Shown one piece after another: positions 23,001 through 34,191 of a DNA stretch of 64,000 nucleotides (position 1 is its first letter; each line of letters starts with the position of its first letter). The notes under the pieces are model-generated. The model had not been told where the DNA came from. It saw only the letters and a list, made by a program, of their open reading frames with translations, and did no database searches. The position numbers and the translations under genes were made by a program. The DNA lies in the NCBI GenBank assembly GCA_021527695.1, contig JAKFAO010000003.1, positions 1,550,001-1,614,000 of the forward strand, written 5' to 3'. The DNA comes from Naematelia aurantialba. Its lineage: Eukaryota; Basidiomycota; Tremellomycetes; Tremellales; Naemateliaceae.

Positions 23001-23800
23001 CATTCTGAGCTGTGTGAGGAGTAACGAGCACCAGGGGATCGGTTTCTTGAACGATCCTCGACGACTCAACGTCGCGTTGACCAGAGCCAAGTATGGTGTT
23101 GTGATTCTCGGCAATCCAAAGGTCCTCAGCAAGGTGAGCCATATCTTCGTATAATTGTCAGAAAGTCGGATCTTACGTGATTTAGCACCCCCTGTGGCTG
23201 TACCTTCTCACGCATTACAAGGAGAAGCAGTGTTTCGTCGAAGGACCTCTGACGAACCTTCAACCGAGCATGATCCAATTCTCGCGGCCGAAGAAAACGC
23301 TTGCTGCGGCTTTAGACCCGTTTCGGCGCCACGAAACTGCAGCAGCAGACTATCTGGACAAGGGTCGCTTGCCTGCACCTGCGACTGCACCAGCACCAGC
23401 ACCCGCGCCTAGCCGATTCGATCCAGCCTACTACCGCACCCACGACCACACGACCTTCATACCCTCCGACGCGCACTCGGTGGTATCTCAGGCGGTCTCG
23501 GCCATCCCGTTTGGTCTTGGCGGGAAGACCAAGACGTATACGGGCTACGCGAGTTCTGTCATTTCGCAGCAACCTGCAGAGCCGGCGGTGCCGGGCAAAG
23601 GCATAGGCATAGGGTATAGTCAGTACGACCGCCTTGGCGGACCTGCCAACGGGGACGGCAAGGCCCGCCGCCGCCTTTCAGTGGGAAGCGTGGCGCCGAG
23701 TGACGCGCCGACTGCGTCGATGTATGCCTTTGGATACAAGGCAGGCGACGACGATGCCCAGTCGATAGCACCGAGTCAAGCGGGGATGACCGAGTTTTGA
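20052..23800 (+). CDS. UPF1: ATP-dependent RNA helicase Upf1, nonsense-mediated mRNA decay
   Basis: Eleven exons (20052-20087, 20159-20418, 20480-20516, 20570-20708, 20754-20835, 20882-21136, 21185-21510, 21557-21723, 21770-22379, 22424-23133, 23186-23800) join in phase to 1078 aa. The N-terminal CH zinc domain is complete ([22 protein letters not shown]). The helicase core has Walker A GPPGTGKT near residue 485, DEATQAAEP (motif II), [25 protein letters not shown] and LTRAKYG. Upf1 with Upf2/Upf3 recognises premature stop codons and triggers decay. The N-terminal segment carries a His/Gly repeat ([12 protein letters not shown]), and the C-terminus is a Pro/Ala- and Gly-rich tail with a few SQ sites. 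An intron lies inside the CRQPCA segment. Confidence 0.98.
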
Positions 23801-24545
23801 CCGTCAGGCGCGTCTTGCTCGTCGGTCGCGGTGGTCTTGCTCGTCAGTCGCTGCGGGACCTAGCCATTGGCGGGTCGTCCGACTGCAAGTGAGCGTCGGG
23901 CAGCGAGGCCAATGCCGACAGACGTCGACGATTGACGGAATGACGGAACGCCTTGCCAGCTGCTCCAGACGGCGTGCTGCCTGGTCTCCAGCGGAGACGA
24001 GGGAGCACGGGAGACGAGAAACGAGCGATGCAGAGCTCCTTGCTGGCTGCGTAGCCGATACACGATCTGCAGTCTGCTTACCTTGTATCTGTAGACATTG
24101 CAGCATATTTGTGGTGCTTCTGCATGCATTGCTTCAGCCTGCTTGTGCATGCATTGCGTCAGCCTGCTTGTGCAATCATTGCTTCAGCCTGTCCATCAGC
24201 GTCAGCGTCAGCGTCCTGCATGTGACGAATAGTTGAAGCGCAAGATGAGATACTTCCAGTCCCACGAGGCTGTACCTAAGCAGTATGTCCAGTGCAAGGA
24301 TCACATATCTAAGCTGTATGTCCAGTTCAAGGATCGCGTGATACCTGATGCATGCAAGATGATTGAACCGACTGGATTGAGACCTCGCTGCCCGTCGGAA
24401 CCCGCTGAACCTCGCTGAACCTCGCTGGAACCTCGCTCAACCTCGCTGGAACCTCGCTGGAACCGTGCAAGGCAGGAAGCAAGGTGGGTCGCGAAGCAGG
24501 TCGGAGGAAACAAGCTCGGCAGGAAGGCAAGAGCGCCGAGGGGCC
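23801..24545. repeat. Convergent intergenic region with two tandem arrays
   Basis: The region lies between the stop codons of UPF1 and OAC1 and holds no recognised gene. At about 24113-24200 a ~30-bp unit (TGCATTGCTTCAGCCTGCT) occurs three times, followed by an AGCGTC triplication. At about 24401-24466 an 11-12-bp unit (AACCTCGCTGG) occurs about six times. Both lie where the two 3' UTRs would meet. Confidence 0.75.
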
Positions 24546-26848
24546 TCATGAGGACCCTGCTCTCCGCCATTTTTGGTACTGCCGCAGGAAGAGCTGTGGG
24601 GATCAGCGAGACGCATTGCGCACGCCGACTAGCTGGACGGCAGCTCACATCGTTGCACGTGAGTGTGAGGACGGTGTGCGGGAAGATGCGCTAGGACATG
24701 GTCAGCTGGAGTGTATACTCTATGGTCTTTGCTCGTTGCACTGTGCTCGGTACAGTCCGGGACTTACCAGGAAATGGGCGGTCGTTCCTGCGTCAAGTCA
24801 GCGGACAAGTAAGCTGCGACGTGGAGCAGATTGTGGAGGACGCAAATCAAGCTGCGTCATGGTACACTGTATGTATGGCGTGTCTGATCGGGGGAGGCGC
24901 AACCAGGGAGGAAGAGGGAGGATGGGGAGGTGGGACCGGTGGGGAGGTGGGGCCGGTTGGGAGGTGGATCGAGGGAGGGGAACCGGAGAGGCCCTCACCT
25001 TTGTACAGGCCGGCAAGGCCTTCGGCGCGAAAAGTCTTCCAGAGCGCCTCAATCGCACTACCATACAAATGCCCCCTGACTTTCCCAGTCACCGGGTCCC
25101 GCGACGTGTGCTGCACGTACATCCTCGTAAGGGCGACGTCGGCAGGTTGCATGGCTGCGCACACGCAGACGCCGGAGAAGGACGAGGCGATGAGGTAGGT
25201 CATGAATGAGCTGGGGGCGGAGAGGTTGTTGGCGACCAAGTAGTCTTTTGCGATGTTGTATGACGGGAGCTGGACCGACGAGCCCTGAGCGAGTGTCAGC
25301 AGGCTCCGTGTCAGTGGGGTGTCGGCGGGCAGGTATGAAGATCCGTTATGGCGCTGACACGGCGATATCTGGCCATGGGTCGGATACGCGCGGGAGGAGG
25401 AGAGGACGGAGGTGCAGGCGATGGGAGCAAGGGATGGAGGTGGAGGGGTTTGGAAGGGTTTGTCCAGGGTGCTGGGGATCGAAGGCGATTTGCTGGAAGA
25501 GGGACGGTGCAACTCACACAAGCTGTGCGGAGGATGGCAGTGTTGACGCCGCGCCACAGGCCCAACACACCGTCCGAGCGCAAGATTGACCGCAAGGCGT
25601 CCCCTGCGCCGTTGTACTTGTGCTGCGCGCCTACGGGTAGAGCGGGCGAGTACGCCTGGATCCGCGCCTTGACCAGGAACAATGGCGAGCCGAGAGTCGC
25701 TGTGCTTGCTTAGCCACGCCAGAGGAGAAGCGAGTTGGATCCCGAGGATATGGATAATGAACAAGAACGGACAGTTGGGCGGCGACTGATGTTTGATGTA
25801 TGATATATTATGCTGGGATGGGTATGTGAATGGGATGGGGGGGTATGTGAATGAGATGGGCATGTGAGTGGCATGGGATGGATGGCATGGAATGGAATGC
25901 CCGCAAAGACAAAGACTGGCCAAGACACAGACCACTTACCACCGATGCAGCCCGTGAGGGCGCCAGCAGTGAGTGCCGTCGGCGCAAAGGCGTCCTGTGC
26001 GTTCCTGCCAATCGCACGATTGAGAATCCGCCGTATCGGCTCGTAAAACCCCAATCTTGAGCCGTTCAAGAGGATCTGGTAGCCATACTGTGATCAAGCC
26101 GGTCAGCTCCTTCCTGGCGCGAGACGCCGCTCCTCCTCTATACACTGCAACGTTGGGTGGAGTGACACTGCAACGTTGGGTGGTGTGGAGGGCACCGCGG
26201 GTACGATATGGCGGGGAACAGAGATGACCGCATGAGACGACGAGGATGAGAGGCGACAGGAGATGACGGGGAGGATGAAGGAAGGGCGAAGATAAGACAA
26301 CGCCACGCACAGCCGGTAAGAGCCCCCTCTGCAGCCCTCGCACACCCTCATGCCGCCACGTCTTGGCCAGCACATCCACTGCATGCTTGTACACCCGCGG
26401 CGAGTTCTTGTCGGCCCGCTGCAGCTCACCCTGGAGCTGTAGTCGTGTTTTGGCCGTTTCAGGGATGTTTGCTGCGTTACATTGTCAGTTTCGTCTGCTG
26501 TCGTCTGTGCTCTAAATTGGAGAAGAGGAAGGGCATGGCAACGGGAAGCACAAGACGAGGCGAAGGGTACGACCAGGCGGAGCAGACCACCTGGGGAGCA
26601 GGAGACGGGACAGTGCGAGGGCAGCGGCATGACAAGGGCAAGGGAAGCCGGGCAAGTGCGAGGGCACAAGGACGAAAGGGAAGAGACGCACAAACAGTCA
26701 CGGCGGCACACCCTGCGAGCCCACCGATGGCAAACGACTCGACCAGGCTCAAAGGCGCTTGAACCGACTTGGCCCCTGTCGGCACATTGGCCGGAACGTC
26801 CTTGGCCTCCTTGACGGCATTGAGCGCCGAGCCAGCCGAGCTCGACAT
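24546..26848 (-). CDS. OAC1: Mitochondrial oxaloacetate/sulfate carrier
   Basis: Eight minus-strand exons: 26848-26692, 26471-26311, 26087-25940, 25699-25518, 25284-24999, 24787-24768, 24690-24649 and 24593-24546, total 347 aa. It follows yeast Oac1 closely: FAIGGLAGCAAVTVSN, LLNGSRLGFYEPIR, GSPLFLVKARIQAYSPA, GSSVQLPSYNIAKDYL and RIFPHTVLTLTCN. Three SLC25 repeats are present, with the signature variants expected for this subfamily. Role: exchange of oxaloacetate, sulfate and related anions across the inner mitochondrial membrane. Five introns are 211-240 nt, much longer than the ~45-60 nt typical here, and exon 6 is only 20 nt. The last two exons complete the sixth helix, supporting the chosen joins. 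THG1 lies upstream on the same strand. Confidence 0.95.
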
Positions 26849-27402
26849 GGCGATGGCGGCCGGCGACGACGACCGGTCGACTACGCGGGCTTCGGCGACG
26901 GGGTATTGGTACCGACCACAATCTAGCAGGCTCTAGTAGCTGACACGGTGTTGGGGTGCACAAGGAGACCAAGCGGGCAGGCGATCGGCAGCAGCTGAGG
27001 TCAGCGACGTCGGGCTCGATCCTCGACGTCTGCGTCTGCGTTTCTGATTTTGGCGCGGTCGATCCCTGTCACTAGGGGTGTTGCAGCCTCGCAGTGACAG
27101 GTCCAGGAGATCAAGCCGCTGCGCAAGACGATGCACGCGTCTGAAGCTCGAGTCGATACACAAAACTCGATGCCCCCCCGAATGGACAACAGAAAACGCA
27201 AAGAGTCGAAGTGTTTTTCGGCCAAACCGACTCGGGCGTCGGACTCGCTTGCCGCCGGAATAAAGTAATGTGCACCGAGAGACCCAGCTGGACATGTGCA
27301 ATGAGCACCGACTGCCTGGGCTAGGTATCATCAGTCTTCCAACGAGCGATGAAGCCCAGCGCAGTGTGCATGCATACGTCGCAGCTGATAGATACATGCG
27401 AC
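26849..27402. other. Intergenic region between THG1 3' end and OAC1 start
   Basis: About 550 bases with no recognised gene. It should contain the THG1 3' UTR and the OAC1 promoter. Short overlapping ORFs on both strands show no family motifs. Confidence 0.6.
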
Positions 27403-28564
27403 CTAGAGGGCAAGCAACCACGGCCTGTCGTCCCAGAATCGGTCTCTAATGATATCCTCCCACACAACAACGACCTCGCCCGTGGTGCCTTCGTATGGCT
27501 TCCGCTTGCCTCTGCGTTCCTCCATCACGACCGCACCGGTAGACTGAAGATCTGCCTTTGGCTCCCCAGTCTCCCTAGCGTCACCACCCAAGTTTGGGGG
27601 CGGCAGGCGAACCAGTGTACTGCCTTTGCGGAACTGTTGTGGAAGATCGTTGTAGTTGATACCAAACCTCGAGAAGAGCAGCTCATTCTTCGCCTTGGAG
27701 TCGGTGCCCTACACCGCCGTCAGCATCCCCGACGCGTCACCTAGAGTCTACAGGACGAGGAAGAGTTTGGAGGCTCACTTGGAGAGTCTTGTTGGCGTCT
27801 TTTGCGCTTGAACCACTCTTGACCAAGTTCCAGAAACAGGTGTTTTGCAAATTGTTGATGTGGGTATCGGCCTGGCGCCAGCTAAAGTAGTCGCGCACCT
27901 CTTTCGCGCTGGGATAGACTACGACGCGACTGTCAAAGGACGGCGGGTACTGCAGCGGCGTGTGGGGCATGAACGATGGCCAGTGAAACACGTAGGCCGA
28001 GGTGAACAGCGACACGATGGACGAGTTGATCTTTCTGTGTCGGCGACGTTATCAGCTATATGCAGCGAGCGGGAGGGGAGTATCAAGACGCACGAGCGGC
28101 GGCGGTTGTATAACTGCGACTGCCGGCGAATCAGGAAGCTGCCATGTATCAGTCCAGAGCAACACAAAAACAGCACACCGGACGCAAGCGGAACTGTATC
28201 CGTACCTGTATTCATCGCTCTCGCCAAACGCAAGCACCACATCCTCGTACTCGTCCATCACGGACTTTGCGGCCCGGTCCATCAGCCCCAGCGCTCGAAC
28301 ATCATTCGGCTTGTCAAAGGCGTGGACATCAGAGAACCTGATAATCGTCTGTCAGCTCGCGACAGGATCTTTCTATAGGACTGCAGGGACGGATTACAGT
28401 AGTAACAGGGCCGGTGGAAAGAGTACAGAGAATGCCATGTTGAAAGGAGCAAAGACGCACTTGTGGAAGCCCCGGCCGTCTACACGGACGACGATGTAGG
28501 CGTTGGGGAGGAGAGGATCCGGGAGCTCAAAGTCTCGCACATATTCGAAGCGTGATTTTGCCAT
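27403..28564 (-). CDS. THG1: tRNA-His guanylyltransferase
   Basis: Five minus-strand exons (28564-28461, 28337-28206, 28138-28094, 28034-27779, 27708-27403) encode 280 aa. The start [13 protein letters not shown] is the conserved eukaryotic Thg1 N-terminus. The catalytic metal-binding segment [16 protein letters not shown] and the ESDEYSF motif are both rebuilt across introns, and the [14 protein letters not shown] and [15 protein letters not shown] segments follow. Thg1 adds the essential G-1 to the 5' end of tRNA-His by 3'-5' polymerisation. The protein ends with a short basic tail followed by [14 protein letters not shown]. The length matches yeast Thg1 closely. Confidence 0.97.
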
Positions 28565-29104
28565 ATAACGAGTTGAGCAGGAGCGCCCTGAACTGATCCG
28601 ATCGCTAGCCGTACAGCATGTATTCGTGAACCAGCGACGCCGTTGCTGTTGATGAGTGTACAAGCTCTACCTACACTCCTTCTTACGCTGTGAGCAGGTT
28701 TCCCACGGTCGCCTCTCCAGTGCTCTCGCTGTGCCCGTCTCTGTAATCCTCTCGGCTGTCCAGCTCGTCTGGTGAACCAAGTCGAAGCCTGGGTCTTTGC
28801 ATAAGTATGCCAGCACTTGTAGCTAAGAGCAGTGAAAGAGCCCCGTCACCATCCTATCAGTATAATGCATGATGTACGTACAATAACTCGCCTGGTGTAC
28901 CTTCAGTGCGCTGGTTGAGAGTAGCCGGCCATACGGGTGGACTCTGGTTAAAAGGTCCCGTTGGAATTTCTGGCTCGAGCTGCCATCGTCTTTGAAGTCT
29001 CTTACTCGCAGACCTGCATCACGCTCCATACCAGCGCACAGCGGCGGCTTGGAGTCGCTTGAACGCTTCGAAGCTTGCGAAGCTCGCACAGCACCCCCGA
29101 CACC
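28565..29104. promoter_or_regulatory. 540-bp divergent promoter region THG1 / bL31m
   Basis: Both flanking genes are transcribed outward from here. No ORF with family features was seen, and no obvious repeat. Both genes serve translation (tRNA-His maturation and mitochondrial ribosome). Confidence 0.5.
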
Positions 29105-29707
29105 ATGTCATTACGGTCGTCGTCGTCGGCCGTGCAGCCGGCGCTGCGCCTTCGGACGCCCCTGTGCTCTGCCTCGTCCTCCCGGTCCCCCTTGCGCACA
29201 CGTCCATTCTCGTCTTCGGCGGCCCATGCCCGCCCGAAAGACAACTACTATAACCCGTGGCCATTCAAGGCGCATCTGCGGTACCGCGGCGACCCGGGCG
29301 TGCCACCGCCATTACCCGCCATCTTCCCTCAGCGGATCGTGCTGTCCGACGGCTCGACATTTACGTCGTACACCACCGCGCCGAGCCCAGCGACGGTCCA
29401 GCTCACGCGGGACGTGATTAACAACGCGCTGTGGGCGCCTGGGACGGAACGACGAGGAGTAGAGGACGACGAAGGCCGTGTCGGTCGATTCAGGCGCCGG
29501 TTCGAGGCCATGTCAGCCGAGTCGGCGCGGGCCGGCACCGATGCACAAGAGGGACAAGAAGAGGGACAGGGACAGGGAGAGTACGAGGGAGTGCGAGCCG
29601 CCAAAGAGGGCGATGTGGCGTTTGACGACACTGATCTTGCTTGGATGGGAGAGGGCGGGACCGCCGACGAGGTGCCCAAGTACGAGCGCAAGGCGCGGAG
29701 GAAGTAG
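29105..29707 (+). CDS. Mitochondrial large-subunit ribosomal protein bL31m
   Basis: A single exon of 200 aa without introns, unusual for this window. Residues 1-45 are Ser/Arg/Leu-rich with FSSSAAHARP, fitting a mitochondrial presequence and cleavage region. The core reads LPAIFPQRIVLSDGSTFTSY, then TAPSP, LTRDVINNALW: the P-x-I-F...LSDGS...TSP...D..N..LW pattern of fungal mitochondrial bL31 (yeast Mrpl36). The C-terminal half is Glu/Gly/Arg-rich and is probably a fungus-specific extension. The upstream in-frame GTG is not used; the ATG at 29105 gives the presequence. Confidence 0.8.
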   Translation: MSLRSSSSAVQPALRLRTPLCSASSSRSPLRTRPFSSSAAHARPKDNYYNPWPFKAHLRYRGDPGVPPPLPAIFPQRIVLSDGSTFTSYTTAPSPATVQLTRDVINNALWAPGTERRGVEDDEGRVGRFRRRFEAMSAESARAGTDAQEGQEEGQGQGEYEGVRAAKEGDVAFDDTDLAWMGEGGTADEVPKYERKARRK

Positions 29708-30189
29708 GCCGCGACCGACGAGCCGACGAACGGGAAGATGAGCGGGCGGACAAGAGGCCAGGAGGGAACAGACAGTGGGCCACGGAGGAGTGGCTGGGAG
29801 TTGCACAGAGGGACGACCAAGAATGCTTGGCTGGACGTGGGCGGATGACGGACGGTGAACAGGAGACGTACACAACACAATCATGCACCTTATGTCTCGG
29901 TCTCACGCAGCAGCTAGCATGTGCTCTTGCATGGAAATTAAGGGATGGTACGAAATCTTGCCAATGTGTATAAAGAATGTACAAGACCCAGCCGCGGTCC
30001 AAGCCCAATCCATTCCAAAATCCAACCTCCAACCGACAGGATGTGTTGACAGCGGCGCTGTTTACATCAAGTACGGGCCATGCCAAGGCCAGACGAAGCT
30101 GTCCTGCCGGCACGGCATCGGCACCTGAAGCCCGGCGATCCTGGGTGGGTCAATCCAAGCGACGAGGCAGATGCTGTACGGGTGAGGTG
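29708..30189. other. Convergent intergenic region bL31m / SWIB gene
   Basis: About 480 bases between the two stop codons. No gene was recognised; it presumably holds both 3' UTRs. Some ORFs on each strand are shadows of the flanking coding regions. Confidence 0.55.
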
Positions 30190-31771
30190 CTATTCGCCCT
30201 TGACTTCTTTGACGTCTTTGATAATGACGTCGTCGGGGTCCATGAAGTGCGCAGCGAGGAGCTTGTTCATCCTGCCCCGTCAGTTGATCTTCTCAACCAC
30301 TCGACACTCGACAGACGACACTCGAAAGCCCCAGGAGGCTCTGAGCCTTCCAAATTTCGCACACATAGCCAAAACCAGAGGCTACCGACTATGCCGCACG
30401 GGACGGAGAGACAAACGCAACGCACGTGAACATATGTACCCGGTCGGTATGGAAGACCGACCGCAGCGCCGGATCGCACATGATCCACCGCTTGTCAGAG
30501 GGATCTTGCAGGTCGTGGAGCTTGACATAGTCCCAGATGCGCTTGACGACCTGGGGTCGGCTGACGCGGGGTTCCCCGATGAACGCTGCGAGCGAGTCAC
30601 TGACAAGGTGCATCAGCGCGGTCTGTTCGACAGGTGGGCGATGCGCATGATGAGGTGTGGGGTTACACACGGGTAGGATGCGCGGTCTGACACAGTGCAG
30701 GGATGCGCGGCTCTAGAGTGGGTCGTCGGAGTGCGGAGATGGCTGGAGATGCACACATTGTGGGAGAGACAGACCCAGACCAACAGCCAGCCCAACAGCC
30801 AGACCAAGAGAGAAAGCCAGAACCCACCTTAACAACAACTCCTTGTTGAAAGCCCCTCCCCCACCTCCCCTCCGTTTCTTCGGCCGCTCATCGCCGTCGC
30901 CATCGTCCTCCCCATCCGAGCCCACTACCGCCGCACTGGACCGTTTCTTGACCGTTGCCTTGACCTTCTTCTTCCGCGAAGGCACGCTGGCCGAAGCCCG
31001 CGACGGCCGGGTTCGACCTTGCATCAAGTCGTATTCCGCCTGCAAACGCGCCGCCATCTCGGCGTCCGTCTCTGTCCCCACTGCGATCGCACCCGCAGTC
31101 CCGCTCTCACCCACCTCCCGCCGCGAATCTGGTCTAGGCTTGGATTTGGGCTTGGCTTCGCCTTCGCGCTTCACCTCGCGTTTCACCTGATACAGCGGTT
31201 CAGGGAATGACGAGGGCGGCATGGCAGATGGAGCTGCGCGGGAGGATGATGCGGATAGAGCCATGTCCTCGGACGATGGCGGGGACGGAGCAGCCGCAGT
31301 GAGCTCCTCGTAGATCTCTGCAATCTGTTCCCAAGCGTGTCAGCCGGCGAGCGAAAACGTGAATATGCGGTCAGAGGATGCAGCGAGCATAGCTCAGATA
31401 GTACAGCAAGGCGCCTGTGCAGGAGGATGCCGGATGCACGAGTGCCCAGGCTGAGCGGGGGCGGGGAGAGGGCTGACCTCGGCGTCAATGTCCTTGCGGT
31501 TCTGTTTGATGGCGTCTTCCTCATGACCGCGTGCTATCAACTGCTTTCGGACGCCCTTTGCAGAACTGGCAAGAACTATCAGTTCAACCGTCTCGTGGAG
31601 TCTGCAGAGCTGCAGATTCAGATGCAGACGACAATGGAGATGGGGACAGACATGGTGGTCAGGTCGCTTGACTCGAGGATCGAGCGAATCTCAGGCAACA
31701 GTCGGGCGACAAGCTACGCGTCGGTGAGCATACGTCGCAACTTGCAGCAGCTGGCTCACTGCAGAGGTCAT
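30190..31771 (-). CDS. DEK_C and SWIB/MDM2 domain chromatin protein (Uaf30/Tri1-like)
   Basis: Six minus-strand exons (31771-31760, 31713-31652, 31565-31478, 31324-30828, 30599-30426, 30271-30190) give 304 aa. The first exon is 12 nt (MTSA). Residues ~5-55 form a DEK_C domain: ILESSDLTTISAKGVRKQL then the HEEDAIKQNRKDID helix, rebuilt across two introns. A basic/Ser-rich linker with KKKVKATVKKRS and ERPKKRRGGGGG follows. The C-terminus is a SWIB domain: FNKELLLSDSLAAFIGE, VSRPQVVKRIWDYVK, DKRWIMCDPALRSVF and MNKLLAAHF. Yeast Uaf30 is a subunit of the RNA polymerase I upstream activating factor and Tri1 is its paralogue; which one this corresponds to is undecided. Nuclear location is expected. 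Confidence 0.92.
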
Positions 31772-32008
31772 GTCGACGCGCCGTGCTGCTGCACTGTACT
31801 ATGACTGTCCAGGTGGTGGATGTTGACCGATGATGCTTGACCATACAGTGAAATACAATAGCCAGAGCTGCGACCGGCCAGAAGCAGCAGCCGGAAGCCA
31901 GACTTGGCAATTTGGCGTCGTAGCTGGGTACAGTTTACGTTTACGACACATTGCTTCCAGCGCCAGTCATACGCGATGCGGACATGGACACAGATCCATG
32001 CTGTAGCT

Positions 32009-33936
32009 CTACTCGTCTAGCTGGGCTATGCTTTTGATAAGATCCATAGTCCCCTCTGCCCAGCCAGCATCATCATGTCCGCCTTTGAGACCGTCCCACC
32101 AGACGACTTGGCCTTTATCCTGCCGAGCGTAGGACCTGACGACACCCCATCCTTCGTAGATTACTTGTCGCACTGGCAAAGGCAACGCCTGGTCCTTTAG
32201 CACCTCGAACATCCGCAACGAGTGGGTGTTGGGGATGATAGCGTCGTCCGTGGCGTGGATGAGCAGAACAGGGAGGGATGTTTTCTACTCGATCAGTCGT
32301 CCAGCCACCCAGCGCTTGCGACACAGAGAGTCATACAAGACTTACCAAAAGCGCGGTCGACGAGTCAAAAGGATGCCACAGCAGTTTGGAAGCGAGTCCT
32401 GCACTCTGGTTAGTCGTCTTTGGCGACAGACAGGGGCTGCAGGTCTGGTGTGACTGGGGTGTATGTCTGGCGTGTATGTCTGGGGTCTGGGTCTGATCTT
32501 TGGTCTCTGGTATCTGTATTGTATCTGCTGTCTCGTCTGGCATCTGGCATCTGGTATCTGGGGTGCGACTTGCCTTGTAAGGAAGGTATCTTGCGCAAGG
32601 GGCTCAGAACAGGAATGAAGTTGAACAGCTTGTACCTGTTGGACAATACGTTAGCACCATTCCAACACACATCCAGCGGTTCCACCGACGTGAGCAAGAT
32701 ATCTCGGAGCGACGTGAACCCGGCGATCAGGACCAAAGCTCTCGGCGTGATTCCTACACTTCAGTATCAGTCCATGTCCCTGCGATTCCCTTCCCTCCGA
32801 CTGAGTGCTTGTCCCGTTGGTGTACCGCTGGCGCTGGTCCCCCTGGGTCCCAAAGGTGCTGTTGCTGGTGTCCCTGACCCTGGTGCCGCCGCCATGGGAC
32901 CAGTGACTCACCATCGTCCGCTAACAGCCCAGAGAGGCCCGAGGCGACACCTGTCCCCAGACTCTGTCCGACCAAGATGATCCTGTCATCGCGCTGGCCA
33001 TTCCGCCCGTAGACGTAGTCGAACGCCGTCCGTGCGTCAACAAGCAGTCCGCTCTCTGAGGGCGTGCCGGTCGAGTCGCCGAATCCGCGGTAATCAATAG
33101 CCAGGACGTTGCTGCCCAGTCAGTCGCGAGTACCTTGACAGACCTAGTAACAGTGTTGCCCTGTTGCCCTGTGCGACGTTGCAATGTTGCCATGCTTTAC
33201 GTGGAGTACGAGGGAGGGGGACGGGACGAGGTACTGACCAGTCCAGGTAGGTAGAGAAGGCGCTGTAGGAACGAATGCGTCTGCTCACTGCGCGAGAGGC
33301 TGTCTGTGCGAGGTCAGCGAGAGCAGCCCAGGCTTTCCAGGACAGCAAGGCCACAGGTGGACAGGAATCTAGAGAGACAGAACACACTGACATTGCCATG
33401 AAAGTAGATGATCGTGGGTCGCAAGCGGAATGCCTCGTCGAACACCTCGTCAGCCAAGGGCTTTGTAGGCGGGCACTCGTCGGCCGCTGTATGGTACACC
33501 GAGCTTGGCCTACAATGCATTGTCAGCTTGTCATCGACTCGTACCCTGAATTAGAGGCAGGGGCCAAGGTGCAAGACAGAACGTACAGGATATGCCAGGC
33601 TCCCAGCTGCTCGCCGTCTGGCGTCGCGAGCTTCACGTTCTGCGTCTTGAAGGCTAGATTCGAGTTGGCCGCCGGCTTCTTACGACTCAGAGGTCACCTA
33701 CGGGCCAGACCATAGCGCTGTGGCTTGTCGAATTCTGCATACAGGGGCCAACGGACGACGTGCATATACACCAGGCTGCACCGTCAGTCGATGGTATGAA
33801 CGTCTCATGTCGCAGGACAGGTACCCGATTCAACGTACGTTCGCTGGACTGGCGGCACTGTGAGCAGAAGTAGCAAGCCGAGGTAGCCTGCAAGCAGGAC
33901 AGCAGGGATCCTGTGTGCCCGCGATAGGATGCCCAT
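32009..33936 (-). CDS. ABHD12-like alpha/beta hydrolase
   Basis: Ten minus-strand exons: 33936-33839, 33775-~33698, ~33681-33597, 33509-33392, 33303-33239, 33111-32912, 32753-32669, 32635-32574, 32398-32346 and 32284-32009. Exon 1 encodes a membrane helix (IPAVLLAGYLGLLLLLTVPP). The core has LRPTIIYFHGN, NVLAIDYRGFGDSTGTPSE, the nucleophile elbow VGQSLGTG, ALVLIAGFTSL, PVLLIHATDDAIIP (catalytic Asp) and LKGGHDDAGW (catalytic His). This is a complete serine hydrolase, probably a membrane-bound lysophospholipid or monoacylglycerol lipase. The intron at 32399-32573 has a GC donor (GCAAGT). The intron between exons 2 and 3 is not resolved: the best donor and acceptor do not keep the phase. The intron near 32636-32668 is only 33 nt. 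Confidence 0.88.
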
Positions 33937-34191
33937 GCTCGTCCACGCACCGAGCTGAATGAGTGCAAGTTGGAGAACACACGGCCGTAGCCGGTCGCAG
34001 GCAGAGAAGAGCTCCAGTCATACCGCCGACGACGAGATTTGCGAGCTTTCGCATATGATTCAGACTCTTTCGACCTCGAAGCAGTACATCGTATAACGCA
34101 GACATATAAGGTCCCAGGCTGAAACTGGCCTTGCCTCCCATTGTCCGCTGGCTCTTGTTCTTCTACAGTCGGAGCGTGATACCAGTCTAGC

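Noticed and set aside
29490..30113. 207-codon minus-strand ORF opposite bL31m
   Set aside because: It is antisense to the bL31m coding exon and lacks any motif.
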